Notes: generated from the sequence alone by a model not told the origin. A stretch of 64,000 nucleotides of DNA from Porphyromonas gulae DSM 15663 (GCF_000378065.1 NZ_KB899150.1:9437-73436); one strand, 5' to 3'. Positions 37,240-46,294 are shown, counted from the first letter of the stretch. Numbers and translations: made by a program.

Positions 37240-37467
37240 TGTCCGGCGGGAATTCTACATTTTCGCCCCAAGATGCAGATTCCCCACCGAACAATGGCAT
37301 TTCCGCGGCCGAAACCATCGTTCGTATCTCTCCTTTTTGCGCCTTTGGCCGGATTTATACAAGAACAAACCCCAAACGACCTTTCGGGCGGCCGTTTGGG
37401 GTTCGATGTTTATACTCGGTTCTCTGTTACAGGAGGAATCCCTTTCCCCCTTCCTGTCGGCAGAGCC

Positions 37468-38796
37468 TTATTTGTAGTTTATCCAGCGGATGATCTCTTT
37501 GATCGATGGCTTCTTGCCGTACATGAGCACGCCCACGCGGTAGATCTTTGCTCCGATCCACGTCATCAATACGAAGCATCCGTACAGCAGGCCGATGCTT
37601 AGCAACTCCTGCCACAGCGGAACGTCATAGGGCAACCGCACCATCATCACAAGGGGGGAGGTGAAGGGGATCAGCGAACACCAGAATGCGAGCGATCCTT
37701 CGGGATTGTTCATACTGCCGTAGGCGGCATAGAAACCGAACATCAGGAGGATCATCACGGGCATCATGAACTGGCTGGTGTCTTCGTCGTTCGATACCAT
37801 CGAGCCGATGACGGCGAAGATGGAGGAGTAGAGCAGGTAGCCACCAATGAAGAAGATGAGGAACATGACGAACAGCTCTCCGAAGTTGATGCCGCCGATG
37901 ATGTTCATCACTTCCTTCATCTCGGCAAAGTCCTCTGCGTTCATGGATGAAGCCATACCCGTTATGTCGGAAGCCTGCATCTGACTCAATGCCTCAGGGC
38001 TGTACAGATTGCCGAGGAAGGCGAATTGTGCTACCGTCAGCAGCAGTGCCGTGAGCACTCCCCAGCAGATGAGCTGCGTGAGGCCTACGAGGCCTATGCC
38101 GATGATTTTGCCCATCATCAGGTCGAACGGCCGAGTAGAGGACACCATCACTTCCATGATCCGGTTCTTCTTCTCTTCCAGCACGCCGGCCTGCACCATA
38201 GCCGCCAAAGTCATGATCAGGAAGAAGATGACGAACATCATCATCATGCTGATGCCCGAAGCCAATTCGCCCGATGTGCGTTCGTTGGTGCCGTCTTCGC
38301 CCCATTTATAGGTGTGCACCGATAGCTCTATCTTGCTGTCGGCGAGGATCTGTTTGATGTTGGGGATGTTGTAGGATGCTATCTTTTTGTCGGAGAGATA
38401 GTCGGACAGGATCCCTGAGATATGATTGCTTACGGATGCCGGCAGTTGCTTGTAGCCGTATATGGCCACGGCGTTGGGATCCTCGAGCAAATCCTGACGG
38501 ATTTCGAGGACGGCGTCGATGCCCGATTCGTCGGCTCCCATTTTCCTGTATTCCTCGGCAGTCTTCTCGGCATGGATGAATCGGAATTCGTCGTTGTCCT
38601 TGAATAGCTGCTCGTATTCACCCGTGCGGTCGGCAATGGCGATGGTCTTCATGTCGCCTCCGAGCTGTGCCAATACGATCGGCAAAGACACCATCCCCAC
38701 GAACAGGATGGGCATCAGGATCGTCATCACGAGGAAGGATTTCTTCCGGACGCGAATCATGTATTCGCGTTGTATGATAGTGCTAATGTTGTTCAT
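37468..38796 (-). CDS. ABC-2 type transporter permease (NatB-like)
   Basis: The 442-residue protein has one N-terminal helix (about 21-43), a periplasmic domain of about 150 residues and five or six C-terminal helices. It matches the NatB/ABC-2 permease layout, with MILLMFGFYAAYGSMNNPEGSLAFW and IPFTSPLVMMVRLPYDVP as landmarks. It forms an exporter with the ATPase encoded 4 bases upstream. The substrate is unknown; relatives export Na+, drugs or peptides. Confidence 0.88.
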   Translation of the reverse strand: MNNISTIIQREYMIRVRKKSFLVMTILMPILFVGMVSLPIVLAQLGGDMKTIAIADRTGEYEQLFKDNDEFRFIHAEKTAEEYRKMGADESGIDAVLEIRQDLLEDPNAVAIYGYKQLPASVSNHISGILSDYLSDKKIASYNIPNIKQILADSKIELSVHTYKWGEDGTNERTSGELASGISMMMMFVIFFLIMTLAAMVQAGVLEEKKNRIMEVMVSSTRPFDLMMGKIIGIGLVGLTQLICWGVLTALLLTVAQFAFLGNLYSPEALSQMQASDITGMASSMNAEDFAEMKEVMNIIGGINFGELFVMFLIFFIGGYLLYSSIFAVIGSMVSNDEDTSQFMMPVMILLMFGFYAAYGSMNNPEGSLAFWCSLIPFTSPLVMMVRLPYDVPLWQELLSIGLLYGCFVLMTWIGAKIYRVGVLMYGKKPSIKEIIRWINYK

Positions 38797-38800
38797 AATG

Positions 38801-39757
38801 TCAGTGTGTATCGGTTTCTTGTTGTGCTTGGATCGGATTCTCTTCCTCTATGCCGTGGCCTACGGTCTTAATGAATATGTCGTGCATGCTCGGGATCTCT
38901 TCGTAGAAGGACACGAGCCGTACCGACTCGGGCAGGTCGCGCACGAGATCGCGGTTGTGCGCCGAGGTTTCCTTGCGCACTCTCAGCTCCGTCATGGAAC
39001 CCGGCAGCTCCGTCTTCTCCAGTATCTGGATTCGGCCGAGGTAGTCTGCCGGCAGCTCACCTTCGACTACCATGCGGATGATGCCGAGGCTGTTCTCCCT
39101 GCGCACCTCGCGCACGGCTCCGTGGAGCACTACGCGCGATTTGTTGATCAGCGCGAAGTCGTCGCATACTTCTTCCACCGACTGCATATTGTGCGTCGAG
39201 AAGATGACCGTACGCTCCTTGCCGGCCAGCTCCAGTATCTCACGCTTCAGCAGGTCGGCATTGACGGGGTCGAATCCGCTGAACGGTTCGTCGAATATGA
39301 GTAGTTCCGGTTCGTGAATGACGGTGCACACGAACTGCACTTTCTGCTGCATCCCCTTGGACAGCTCTTCCACTTTTTTGTTCCACCAGGGCATGATGTC
39401 GAACTTCTCGAACCAGTCGGTGAGTCGCTTGCGCGCTTCGTGCTTGTTCACTCCTTTGAGTTGCGCCAGATAGATGGCCTGCTCGCCCACTTTCATCTTG
39501 GGGTACAGCCCTCGCTCTTCGGGCAGATAGCCGATGCGGCGAACGTCCTCCGCCTGCATGGGACGGCCGTCGAAGATCACTTCGCCCTCGTCGGGAGCGG
39601 TGATGCGGTTGATGATACGTATCAGACTGGTCTTGCCGGCACCGTTAGGACCGAGCAGACCGAATACGCGCCCCTTCCGGACGCTTATGCTCACATCGTC
39701 CAGCGCAGTATGGGCTGCATACCGCTTGCGAATATGATTGGCTTCTAAAAATGGCAT
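38801..39757 (-). CDS. ABC transporter ATP-binding protein (NatA-like)
   Basis: From ATG 39757 the protein has 318 residues; the longer frame from 40123 runs through the upstream gene and is rejected. Walker A is GLLGPNGAGKTSL (about 35-47), the Q-loop lies in RRIGYLPEERGLY, the signature is ELSKGMQQKVQF (LSxGxxQ) and Walker B is LLIFDEPFSGFDP. The C-terminal 90 residues form the DUF4162-type extension. It pairs with the permease gene 4 bases downstream and lies 2 bases after the HsdR_N-like gene, forming a three-gene operon. Confidence 0.93.
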   Translation of the reverse strand: MPFLEANHIRKRYAAHTALDDVSISVRKGRVFGLLGPNGAGKTSLIRIINRITAPDEGEVIFDGRPMQAEDVRRIGYLPEERGLYPKMKVGEQAIYLAQLKGVNKHEARKRLTDWFEKFDIMPWWNKKVEELSKGMQQKVQFVCTVIHEPELLIFDEPFSGFDPVNADLLKREILELAGKERTVIFSTHNMQSVEEVCDDFALINKSRVVLHGAVREVRRENSLGIIRMVVEGELPADYLGRIQILEKTELPGSMTELRVRKETSAHNRDLVRDLPESVRLVSFYEEIPSMHDIFIKTVGHGIEEENPIQAQQETDTH

Positions 39758-39759
39758 AA

Positions 39760-40233
39760 TTATTGGTTTGATTGAATGATAGTTGTCAGTTCTTCGTAAG
39801 AAGGAATTTCGGGCAGGAATACGTAGCCGCTCTGTTCGTAATCCACCAGACAGGCTGCATGCTGCAATCCGTTGCTCAGCAGCAAGAGCGGTACGCGGAA
39901 GATGAAGTTGTAACAGAGGATTTGATCCATCGTCTTCTGAGTCAGCGACACCATCGGAGCCTTGTATTCGCAGAGAACGATCGGCCGCAGATTCGTATCG
40001 TAGATGACCGTATCGCAGCGTTTCCTCCGCCGGTCTATTCGTAGCTGTGCTTCGTTGCGGATCAGATCGGCCGGGTATCCCAGCACATCGGTCAGATAGT
40101 GGACGAAGTGCTGGCGCACCCACTCCTCCGGCGTCAGAGCCACATAGCGACGCCGAATACTGTCGAAAATGAGCATGGACTCATCTTCTTGGCGAATACG
40201 ATGTTCGTAAGGGGGGAGGTTTAGCTGAATCAT
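39760..40233 (-). CDS. Stand-alone HsdR N-terminal-like nuclease-fold protein
   Basis: The 157-residue protein resembles the isolated N-terminal domain of type I restriction subunit R. The PD-(D/E)xK core is visible as RRKRCDTVIYD (Asp) and LCEYKAP (ExK) at about residues 72-95, with a following helix LTQKTMDQILCYNFIFRVP. No helicase, methylase or specificity gene is nearby, so it is not a restriction system. Such single-domain proteins are common in Bacteroidetes; their function is unknown. It heads an operon with the ABC exporter genes and is divergent from the AMP nucleosidase gene. Confidence 0.85.
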   Translation of the reverse strand: MIQLNLPPYEHRIRQEDESMLIFDSIRRRYVALTPEEWVRQHFVHYLTDVLGYPADLIRNEAQLRIDRRRKRCDTVIYDTNLRPIVLCEYKAPMVSLTQKTMDQILCYNFIFRVPLLLLSNGLQHAACLVDYEQSGYVFLPEIPSYEELTTIIQSNQ

Positions 40234-40235
40234 CC

Positions 40236-40243
40236 TATCTTTG
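40236..40243 (+). promoter_or_regulatory. -7 element of the AMP nucleosidase gene
   Basis: TATCTTTG is an exact TAnnTTTG match, about 59 bases before ATG 40302. It overlaps the start region of the divergent gene. The usual -33 element is not evident. Confidence 0.4.
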
Positions 40244-40282
40244 TTTCGCTCGGGAATCTTAGAATTTTCGGAACGAGCGTTA

Positions 40283-40290
40283 CAAATATA
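40283..40290 (-). promoter_or_regulatory. -7 element of the HsdR_N-ABC operon
   Basis: The minus strand reads TATATTTG, an exact match about 50 bases before the start at 40233. Together with the plus-strand element at 40236-40243 it implies overlapping, divergent transcription in a 68-base gap. Confidence 0.4.
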
Positions 40291-40301
40291 GGTCTGTTTT
40301 T

Positions 40302-41078
40302 ATGAAAACGAAGCAAGAGATAGTTGAGAACTGGTTGCCGCGATATACGCAGAGGCAGCTCGCCGATTTCGAACCGTACATCCTGCTGACGAACTTTTCG
40401 CACTATCTGCATGTCTTCGCCGAGCACTACGGGGTACCTATCGTCGGAGAACATACCTCCATGCCGAATGCTTCGGCCGAAGGTGTCACCCTCATCAACT
40501 TCGGCATGGGCAGTGCCAATGCGGCTACCATCATGGACTTGCTCTGGGCTATACACCCCAAGGCTGTGATTTTTCTCGGCAAATGCGGAGGCCTGAAACT
40601 GGAAAATGCTTTGGGCGATTACCTCCTGCCCATAGCCGCCATACGCGGCGAGGGTACGTCCAACGACTATTTGCCCGAGGAGGTGCCCTCTCTGCCATCC
40701 TTTTCCGTACTGCGAGCCATTTCGTCAGCCATTCAGAACAAAGGCAAGGACTACTGGACAGGTACGGTCTATACCACGAACCGGCGGGTGTGGGAGCACG
40801 ATGAGAAGTTCAAGGACTATCTGCGCAGTACGCATGCAAGCGGCGTGGATATGGAGACGGCTACGCTCATGACCGTAGGATTTGCCAACAAGATTCCGAT
40901 GGGAGCCTTGCTTCTGATTTCCGACAGACCTATGTTTCCCGAAGGTGTCAAGACGGAAGAGAGCGATCGGCTCGTGACGGACAACTTCGCCGAAGAGCAT
41001 CTGATGCTCGGTATCGATGCTCTCGAAATCATTCGGGAGAACAAATCTTCCATCAAGCATATTCGCTTCAACTGGTAA
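40302..41078 (+). CDS. amn: AMP nucleosidase
   Basis: The 258-residue protein belongs to the nucleoside phosphorylase/AMP nucleosidase superfamily. It contains INFGMGSANAATIMDL, FLGKCGGL and the purine-site ASGVDMETATLMTVGF followed by LLLISDRPM. AMP nucleosidase cleaves AMP to adenine and ribose 5-phosphate in purine salvage. It is the short Bacteroidetes form without the large N-terminal regulatory domain of the E. coli enzyme. It precedes holA by 19 bases. Confidence 0.88.
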   Translation: MKTKQEIVENWLPRYTQRQLADFEPYILLTNFSHYLHVFAEHYGVPIVGEHTSMPNASAEGVTLINFGMGSANAATIMDLLWAIHPKAVIFLGKCGGLKLENALGDYLLPIAAIRGEGTSNDYLPEEVPSLPSFSVLRAISSAIQNKGKDYWTGTVYTTNRRVWEHDEKFKDYLRSTHASGVDMETATLMTVGFANKIPMGALLLISDRPMFPEGVKTEESDRLVTDNFAEEHLMLGIDALEIIRENKSSIKHIRFNW

Positions 41079-41097
41079 CACTTCCCCCTTCCTCTCC

Positions 41098-42105
41098 ATG
41101 GCCTCCTATTCCGATATTGTCGATTCCGTACGCAAGCGTCACTTCTCGCCCCTCTATCTGCTGGCCGGCGAAGAACCCTTCTATATAGACGAGCTGACCA
41201 CTCTGCTGGAGACACACGTGGTGCCGGCTGATGAGTGGGACTTCAACAGGGTTATCCTCTATGGCGACAAAACTTCCGTAGCCGATATAGCGAACGAAGC
41301 GCGCCGTTTCCCGATGATGGGACAGAGGCAGTTGATCGTCGTCCGGGAGGCGCAGTTAGTGGACAATATCGACTCCCTCGAAGCGCATTATGGCACCTTC
41401 CCCGATACTACGGTTCTGGTCATCGCCTATAAGAAGAAACCGGATAAGCGAAAGGCTTTCTACTCCAAGGCTGAAAAGGTGGGCCAAGTATTCGTCTCCG
41501 AGACCATACCGGACTATAAGATGCCGGACTTCATCCTGTCGGCTGCTGCCGGCAAGAAGCTGACCGTATCGCCCGAAGTGGCACATATGCTGGCCGATTA
41601 CCTCGGCAATGATCTGGAGAAGCTGATGAATGAGTTGGACAAGCTCGTTCTCATAACACAAGACAGTAGGGGAGTGGTCACGCCCGAGATCGTGGAGCAG
41701 CATATCGGAGTGAGCAAATCCTTCAACAACTTCGAACTGCTTCGTGCCATAGTCAATCGCGAAACGGGCAAAGCCTTTCGTATCGCCCACTACTTTGCCC
41801 GGAATGAAAAGGAACACCCCATACAGGCCACTCTGCCCGTACTCTTCAACTATTTCAGCAACCTGATGATCGCTTGCTACCTGCCACAGAAAAATCCCGA
41901 TGCCGTCATGAAAGCATTGTCGATACGCAATTTCCAAGTGCGCGACTATATGACAGGGCTGAAGATGTATTCGACGAGGAAGGTTTTCGACATTATACAC
42001 GAGATTCGGATGACAGATGCTCGCAGCAAGGGGGTGGATACGACCGCCACGTTTGCCGGTAGCGGCGATTTGCTTCGGGAGCTACTCCATTTCATCTTCC
42101 ATTGA
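41098..42105 (+). CDS. holA: DNA polymerase III delta subunit
   Basis: ATG 41098 gives 335 residues starting MASYSDIVDSVRKRHF; the frame from 41017 overlaps amn and is less likely. Landmarks are PLYLLAGEEPFYIDEL (degenerate AAA+ P-loop), RRFPMMGQRQLIVVREAQ, and FNNFELLRAIVNRETGKAF in the C-terminal collar domain. Delta opens the sliding clamp within the loader. Together with holB at 25.4 kb two loader subunits are encoded in this window. Confidence 0.93.
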   Translation: MASYSDIVDSVRKRHFSPLYLLAGEEPFYIDELTTLLETHVVPADEWDFNRVILYGDKTSVADIANEARRFPMMGQRQLIVVREAQLVDNIDSLEAHYGTFPDTTVLVIAYKKKPDKRKAFYSKAEKVGQVFVSETIPDYKMPDFILSAAAGKKLTVSPEVAHMLADYLGNDLEKLMNELDKLVLITQDSRGVVTPEIVEQHIGVSKSFNNFELLRAIVNRETGKAFRIAHYFARNEKEHPIQATLPVLFNYFSNLMIACYLPQKNPDAVMKALSIRNFQVRDYMTGLKMYSTRKVFDIIHEIRMTDARSKGVDTTATFAGSGDLLRELLHFIFH

Positions 42106-42200
42106 TCCTGCGGTCGGGGATTAAGACCTTTTTCCTTTTGCCAATATCCTACCGATACGAATCCGGAAAACAGTAACAGACGTATTGCACATTAGTTTTA

Positions 42201-42208
42201 TATATTTG
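42201..42208 (+). promoter_or_regulatory. -7 element of the cysteine-rich metal module
   Basis: TATATTTG is an exact TAnnTTTG match about 28 bases before ATG 42236. The TTG at 42185-42187 is only 13 bases upstream. Confidence 0.45.
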
Positions 42209-42235
42209 TAGGGATTAAATGATTTTCCGGCAGTT

Positions 42236-42709
42236 ATGCGTATGCTGCACATGAGATCAGGCCGAAGAATTGTAGCATCTTTCTTATCCATGCTTATAGT
42301 TCTTTTCGGGGCGGGCTTCGAAACGATAGAAGCCTGCTGCAGGTCTTTTTGTCAAGTGCCGACCATATATTTGTCCGATCAGGGATGCATGGAGCATACG
42401 GAGTCCGAATCCGCATCGGATTGCTGCCGGACGGCATGTGAATGCTGCGATTCCCATGCTGATAAGTCCGAGTCCGAGGGCGGCTGCACTCCCACGATCG
42501 TCCACCACTGTTTAGACCGATACACACCGGCTGTGCGGCATAGTCTCCCACCGGTATTCGTGGCCACATATTCTATTTCAGCCTTGTGCTCCTTTCTCCC
42601 TGTTCCGATCGAAGCAACCTCTGCTCCGTTGCTATCAGGCTGTTCGCCACCGCTTCCGGCCAAAGACGGGCGTGCTACGTTAGGGAACTCCTGCATTCTT
42701 ATTATTTGA
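42236..42709 (+). CDS. Cysteine-rich secreted protein of a metal-uptake module
   Basis: The 157-residue protein has an N-terminal hydrophobic stretch (about 12-30, VASFLSMLIVLFGAGFET) consistent with export. Fourteen cysteines follow, clustered as ACCRSFC, DCCRTACECC and single residues, together with paired histidines in VHHCLDRY. This is the HYC_CC_PP-like layout seen upstream of heavy-metal TonB receptors in Bacteroidetes; the family name is from memory. The start could also be one of the next in-frame ATGs (42245, 42254). The downstream TonB receptor and MxCxxC protein support a role in sensing or chelating a transition metal. Confidence 0.7.
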   Translation: MRMLHMRSGRRIVASFLSMLIVLFGAGFETIEACCRSFCQVPTIYLSDQGCMEHTESESASDCCRTACECCDSHADKSESEGGCTPTIVHHCLDRYTPAVRHSLPPVFVATYSISALCSFLPVPIEATSAPLLSGCSPPLPAKDGRATLGNSCILII

Positions 42710-43165
42710 TTTCCATCCGGCTCTTTCGGCTGCCGGACAGATCTTGTCATACCCCTTTTGCATTCCTGATGACCGATCCGTTTGCGCACCGGAATTTTCC
42801 TGTTTGGTACTCCCAAAAACGTGGCGCGAAAACTTTTTGATTGTGGCGCGAGAAGCAAAAAAATTACGCGCCGCAACGAAAAAATTCCGGCTCCACTTCT
42901 TTCAGGAAACTCAGACCGCAATCACAGAATTTTTGGGACGTATTGCCAAGGTCACGACAGGCTGATCGATCGCACGCTGCTATACGGTTGCGCCCGCACT
43001 ACCATATCCGATTGCTGCCGAACACCGTAGCTGTTGAATCAAATTTCAGCCCTTTCGAAAAAACGTCTAAAACAGGTCAAACGCGACATACAGTTTTTCT
43101 AACACCGAGACTACCATATTATCATTGCAATTATGTAAGTGGTCTCCCAAACGAAATCAATCTCA
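42710..43165. other. Intergenic region with repeated GGCGCG motifs
   Basis: A 456-base gap inside the metal module. Between about 42820 and 42875 the motif GGCGCG (or its complement) recurs at 22-26 base intervals among A/T runs, similar in style to the other intergenic repeats here. No gene is supportable; several short frames are artefacts. Confidence 0.4.
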
Positions 43166-45415
43166 ATGAACAAAAAGTATATCAGAAGATTCTTTTTCTT
43201 CCTTCCTCTTTTGCTCCTCTTTGCTATCGGAGTAGGAGCACAGGAGAATTCCAAACTCACCGGACGAGTAGTGGACGATATGAACGAACCCGTCACATTT
43301 GCCTCTGTCTTTTGGTTAGGAACGGATACACATACTGCCACGGGGGACGATGGCGGATTTTCCATTCATCGCTCCAAGCTCTCCAACCGTCTGGTCGTGA
43401 GCTGTGTCGGCTTCGTGCCGGATACTTTGGACATTGCTCCCGAAGCAAAAGAGGTGGCAGTGATGCTCCGATCCATAGTCATGGATGACGTCAAAGTATT
43501 GGGCTATCGGAAAGGACGATCCAGACCCCGACTCAGCATAGAGAACAAAGAACAGATCAATGCCGGCGAACTGATCCGTGCGGCCTGCTGCAATTTGGGG
43601 GAAAGTTTTACCACCAATCCGTCCGTGGATGTCTCCACAACGGATGCAGCCACCGGCACGAAACAAATCAGACTTCTCGGACTGAGTGGCAAATACGTAC
43701 AGATGCAGACGGAGAACTATCCCAACTTTCGAGGTATATCCGCACCTTTCTCTTTGGGTTATATACCGGGTACATGGATAGAAAGCATACAGGTGTCCAA
43801 AGGTGCAGCCTCGGTGAAGAACGGGTTTGAGTCCATGACCGGCCAGATCAACGTGGAGTACAAGAAACCGAACACGGATCGCTACTTCGAGGGTAATGCC
43901 TATCTGGATCAGGGATTGCGAGGTGAGCTGAACCTCTTGGCGAACTCTCATATAGGAGATCGTTGGAGTACGGCTCTTCTTGCCCATGTGGAAGACCGCT
44001 CCCTGGCTCACGATGGCAATGGTGATTCGTTCATCGACATGCCGAAGCAGCGGCAGTACAACTTCATGAACCGATGGACTTACAAGTCCGATCGGCTTAT
44101 CATCCAAAGCGGACTCCTCTATTTGTACGAGAATCGACGCTCAGGCCAGTACGGACACCATGCCGATGCCCTCTCCTATCCCTATCGGATAGGGATCAAG
44201 ACGCACCGAGGAGAAGCATTCGGCAAGGTGGCTTATATATTGGAGCGGGAGCATGGTACCAACGTTGCTCTGATCATGAATGCCTCAGGGCAACAGTTGG
44301 ACGCAAACTATGGTCTGAAGATACTCGATGTAAGGCAGGACAATCTGTATGCCTCGCTCCTGTTCGAAACGCAATTCGATCCTCGACACACCTTTTCATC
44401 GGGGCTGAGCTGGCAATACGATCGTTATCGCCTTTCTTCCCAAACGGAGCAGCTTCCGAACATGGTACCGACCCAAGACAAGCATTTCGAATCCGTCCCC
44501 GGTGCTTATGTGCAGTACACCTATACACCCGTCGATAAACTGGTGCTGATGGGTGGTGTCAGAGCCGATTACAGCAGTATGCATGGCCTTTTCGTGACAC
44601 CGCGCTTCCATATCCGTTACAGTCCCGTGTCGGCTGTTTCCATACGTTTGTCCGCAGGCAAAGGCTATCGCACTCATGGCATCCTCACGGAGAACAACCA
44701 CCTCCTCGCTTCAGGAAGGAAGATGGTCATTCACCCCGAAACCGACAATCTGCAGGAGGAGTCGTGGAATTACGGTCTCAGTGCCGGATTCGATATTCCA
44801 ATCTCCGATGGCAAGAAATTGGAGCTGAATGCCGAATACTACTATACGGATTTCGACAAGCGTGTAGTCATAGATATGGACAGGCATCCCCACGAACTCC
44901 ATTTTTATCCGCTCTCCGGACGCTCTTTCTCCCATACATTTCAGTTCGACGCTTCATACACACTGTTGCGTGGATTGGATCTGATGGCTGCTTTCAGATA
45001 CACGGATGTGCGGAATACCATCGGGGACAAATTGGTTACGGAGCCGCTTACCTCACGTTACAAAGGACTGCTTACTGCATCCTACAAGACTCCTCTGCGA
45101 CTTTGGCAGGGCGATGTCACTCTTTCCCTCAACGGAGACGGACGCATGCCCGATCCGTACACTCTTGCCGATGGGACGCTTTCTTGGGACAAAACTTTCC
45201 CATCCTACCCGATGCTCAGCGCACAGATCACACGATTCTTTCCCCGATGGTCGATATATCTCGGTGGTGAGAATCTGACCGACTACCGCCAACCCAACCC
45301 TATTATCAGTGCCCACAATCCATGGAGCAAAGAGTTTGACTCTACCATGATATGGGGGCCGACCGAGGGGGTCATGGTATATATGGGTATTCGGTTCGAT
45401 CTCTTTGATGACTAA
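43166..45415 (+). CDS. TonB-dependent receptor with carboxypeptidase-like domain (metal type)
   Basis: From ATG 43166 the protein has 749 residues: signal peptide MNKKYIRRFFFFLPLLLLFA...GAQ, a CarboxypepD_reg-like beta domain at about 28-105 (LTGRVVDDMNEPVTFASV), a plug at about 115-230 (QINAGELIRAACCNLGESF; VSKGAASVKNGFESMTGQIN) and a 22-strand barrel. The paired cysteines in AACCNLGESF are typical of Bacteroidetes receptors found with HMA proteins. The gene is between a 14-Cys secreted protein and a periplasmic HMA protein, so copper or another transition metal is the likely ligand; this is inference from context. Confidence 0.88.
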   Translation: MNKKYIRRFFFFLPLLLLFAIGVGAQENSKLTGRVVDDMNEPVTFASVFWLGTDTHTATGDDGGFSIHRSKLSNRLVVSCVGFVPDTLDIAPEAKEVAVMLRSIVMDDVKVLGYRKGRSRPRLSIENKEQINAGELIRAACCNLGESFTTNPSVDVSTTDAATGTKQIRLLGLSGKYVQMQTENYPNFRGISAPFSLGYIPGTWIESIQVSKGAASVKNGFESMTGQINVEYKKPNTDRYFEGNAYLDQGLRGELNLLANSHIGDRWSTALLAHVEDRSLAHDGNGDSFIDMPKQRQYNFMNRWTYKSDRLIIQSGLLYLYENRRSGQYGHHADALSYPYRIGIKTHRGEAFGKVAYILEREHGTNVALIMNASGQQLDANYGLKILDVRQDNLYASLLFETQFDPRHTFSSGLSWQYDRYRLSSQTEQLPNMVPTQDKHFESVPGAYVQYTYTPVDKLVLMGGVRADYSSMHGLFVTPRFHIRYSPVSAVSIRLSAGKGYRTHGILTENNHLLASGRKMVIHPETDNLQEESWNYGLSAGFDIPISDGKKLELNAEYYYTDFDKRVVIDMDRHPHELHFYPLSGRSFSHTFQFDASYTLLRGLDLMAAFRYTDVRNTIGDKLVTEPLTSRYKGLLTASYKTPLRLWQGDVTLSLNGDGRMPDPYTLADGTLSWDKTFPSYPMLSAQITRFFPRWSIYLGGENLTDYRQPNPIISAHNPWSKEFDSTMIWGPTEGVMVYMGIRFDLFDD

Positions 45416-45454
45416 TCTCGGACTATCAGTATTCACACATAAAATTCAATCAGT

Positions 45455-45862
45455 ATGAGACACTTTGTTTTCACTCTCCTGCTTTTCCTTGCATATGCAG
45501 GAGCGGCATTGGCCAAAGACGTAGTCAGCGTTTACGTATCTCCCACACCTCGCATGCACTGCGAATCGTGCGAAAAGAAAATCCGCAAAGCCCTACAATT
45601 CGAAAAGGGAATGAAAGACATCCGATTCGACATCGAGAAGAATGTCATCCTGTTGGTATTCGATCAAGACAAAACCTCCCTCGAAAAATTGGCTGCCAAA
45701 CTCGAAAAGATCGGTTACAAAATCGAGGTTGTGGAAGAAGCCGAGGCTTCCGATACGAAAACTTCTCTACATCCGACCGAGGCTTTGAGAGCTTCGCTTT
45801 TTCTCGAACCAAAAGTTGCAAAAACTACGAACCGCAGTTCGCTGTACGAACGTAAACTTTGA
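45455..45862 (+). CDS. Periplasmic heavy-metal-associated (HMA) domain protein
   Basis: A 135-residue exported protein with signal peptide MRHFVFTLLLFLAYAGAALA. One HMA fold covers about 22-95 with the metal-binding motif MHCESC (Cys36, Cys39). The tail of about 40 residues is basic and poorly conserved-looking. HMA domains bind Cu(I), Zn(II) or similar ions; here it would receive metal from the upstream TonB receptor, 39 bases away on the same strand. Confidence 0.87.
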   Translation: MRHFVFTLLLFLAYAGAALAKDVVSVYVSPTPRMHCESCEKKIRKALQFEKGMKDIRFDIEKNVILLVFDQDKTSLEKLAAKLEKIGYKIEVVEEAEASDTKTSLHPTEALRASLFLEPKVAKTTNRSSLYERKL

Positions 45863-45870
45863 CTAACTTT
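45863..45870 (+). promoter_or_regulatory. -7 element of gcvH-purE
   Basis: TAACTTTG is an exact TAnnTTTG match lying directly after the HMA gene stop, about 44 bases before gcvH. A TTC-type -33 is 22 bases upstream, so the match is partial. Confidence 0.4.
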
Positions 45871-45913
45871 GCAAAAGCATTTTTTCAAAACATAATCAAC
45901 AAGAAAATTAGAA

Positions 45914-46294
45914 ATGAAAACTCCTGCAGAACTGAAGTATTCTAAGGATCATGAGTGGGCTCGCCAAGAAGGCGACGTTGTCTTCATCGGTATCACCGAC
46001 TATGCTCAGGGCGAATTGGGCGAAATCGTCTATGTGGACGTTACTACCGAAGGCGAAACGCTCGAGGCTGATGAGGTTTTCGGATCGATCGAAGCTGTGA
46101 AGACTGTTTCCGACCTGATGATGCCTATCGCCGGCGAGGTATTGGAAGTGAACCCTGATCTGGAAGAGCAACCCGAACTCGTAAACAGCGATCCCTACGG
46201 TGCCGGTTGGATTATCAAGGTCAAGGCTGCCAATGCTGCCGACTTCGATAACCTTCTGAGTGCTGCCGAATACGAAAAGCTGATAGCTCAATAA
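45914..46294 (+). CDS. gcvH: Glycine cleavage system H protein
   Basis: GcvH carries the lipoyl arm shuttling between the P, T and L proteins. The 126-residue protein has the lipoylation segment [17 protein letters not shown] with the target Lys near residue 63, followed by [18 protein letters not shown]. The other glycine-cleavage genes are not in the window. The ribosome site is A-rich rather than a strong SD. purE follows directly (TAAATG). Confidence 0.96.
   Translation: MKTPAELKYSKDHEWARQEGDVVFIGITDYAQGELGEIVYVDVTTEGETLEADEVFGSIEAVKTVSDLMMPIAGEVLEVNPDLEEQPELVNSDPYGAGWIIKVKAANAADFDNLLSAAEYEKLIAQ

Larger units (their letters stand above)
36818..37467. other. Intergenic region with 41-bp repeats
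   Basis: A 650-base gap between two minus-strand genes. Long open frames cross it on the plus strand, but they translate repeat units in several frames and have no homology I recognise. The content is the -7 element at 36883-36890 and the 41-bp array at 37076-37239. A GC-rich inverted repeat around 37376-37402 (CGACCTTTCGGGCGG/CCGTTTGGGG) may be a weak terminator of the ABC operon. Confidence 0.5.

Noticed and set aside
36820-37602. 260-codon plus-strand ORF through the 41-bp repeats
   Set aside because: Its translation is made of repeat units and runs into the ABC permease gene; neighbouring frames are equally open.
39760-40233. Type I restriction system
   Set aside because: Only a single HsdR_N-like domain is present; no methylase, specificity or helicase subunit is nearby.
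42782-43488. Plus-strand ORFs across the metal-module gap
   Set aside because: They overlap the TonB receptor start in another frame and show no protein-like conservation features.
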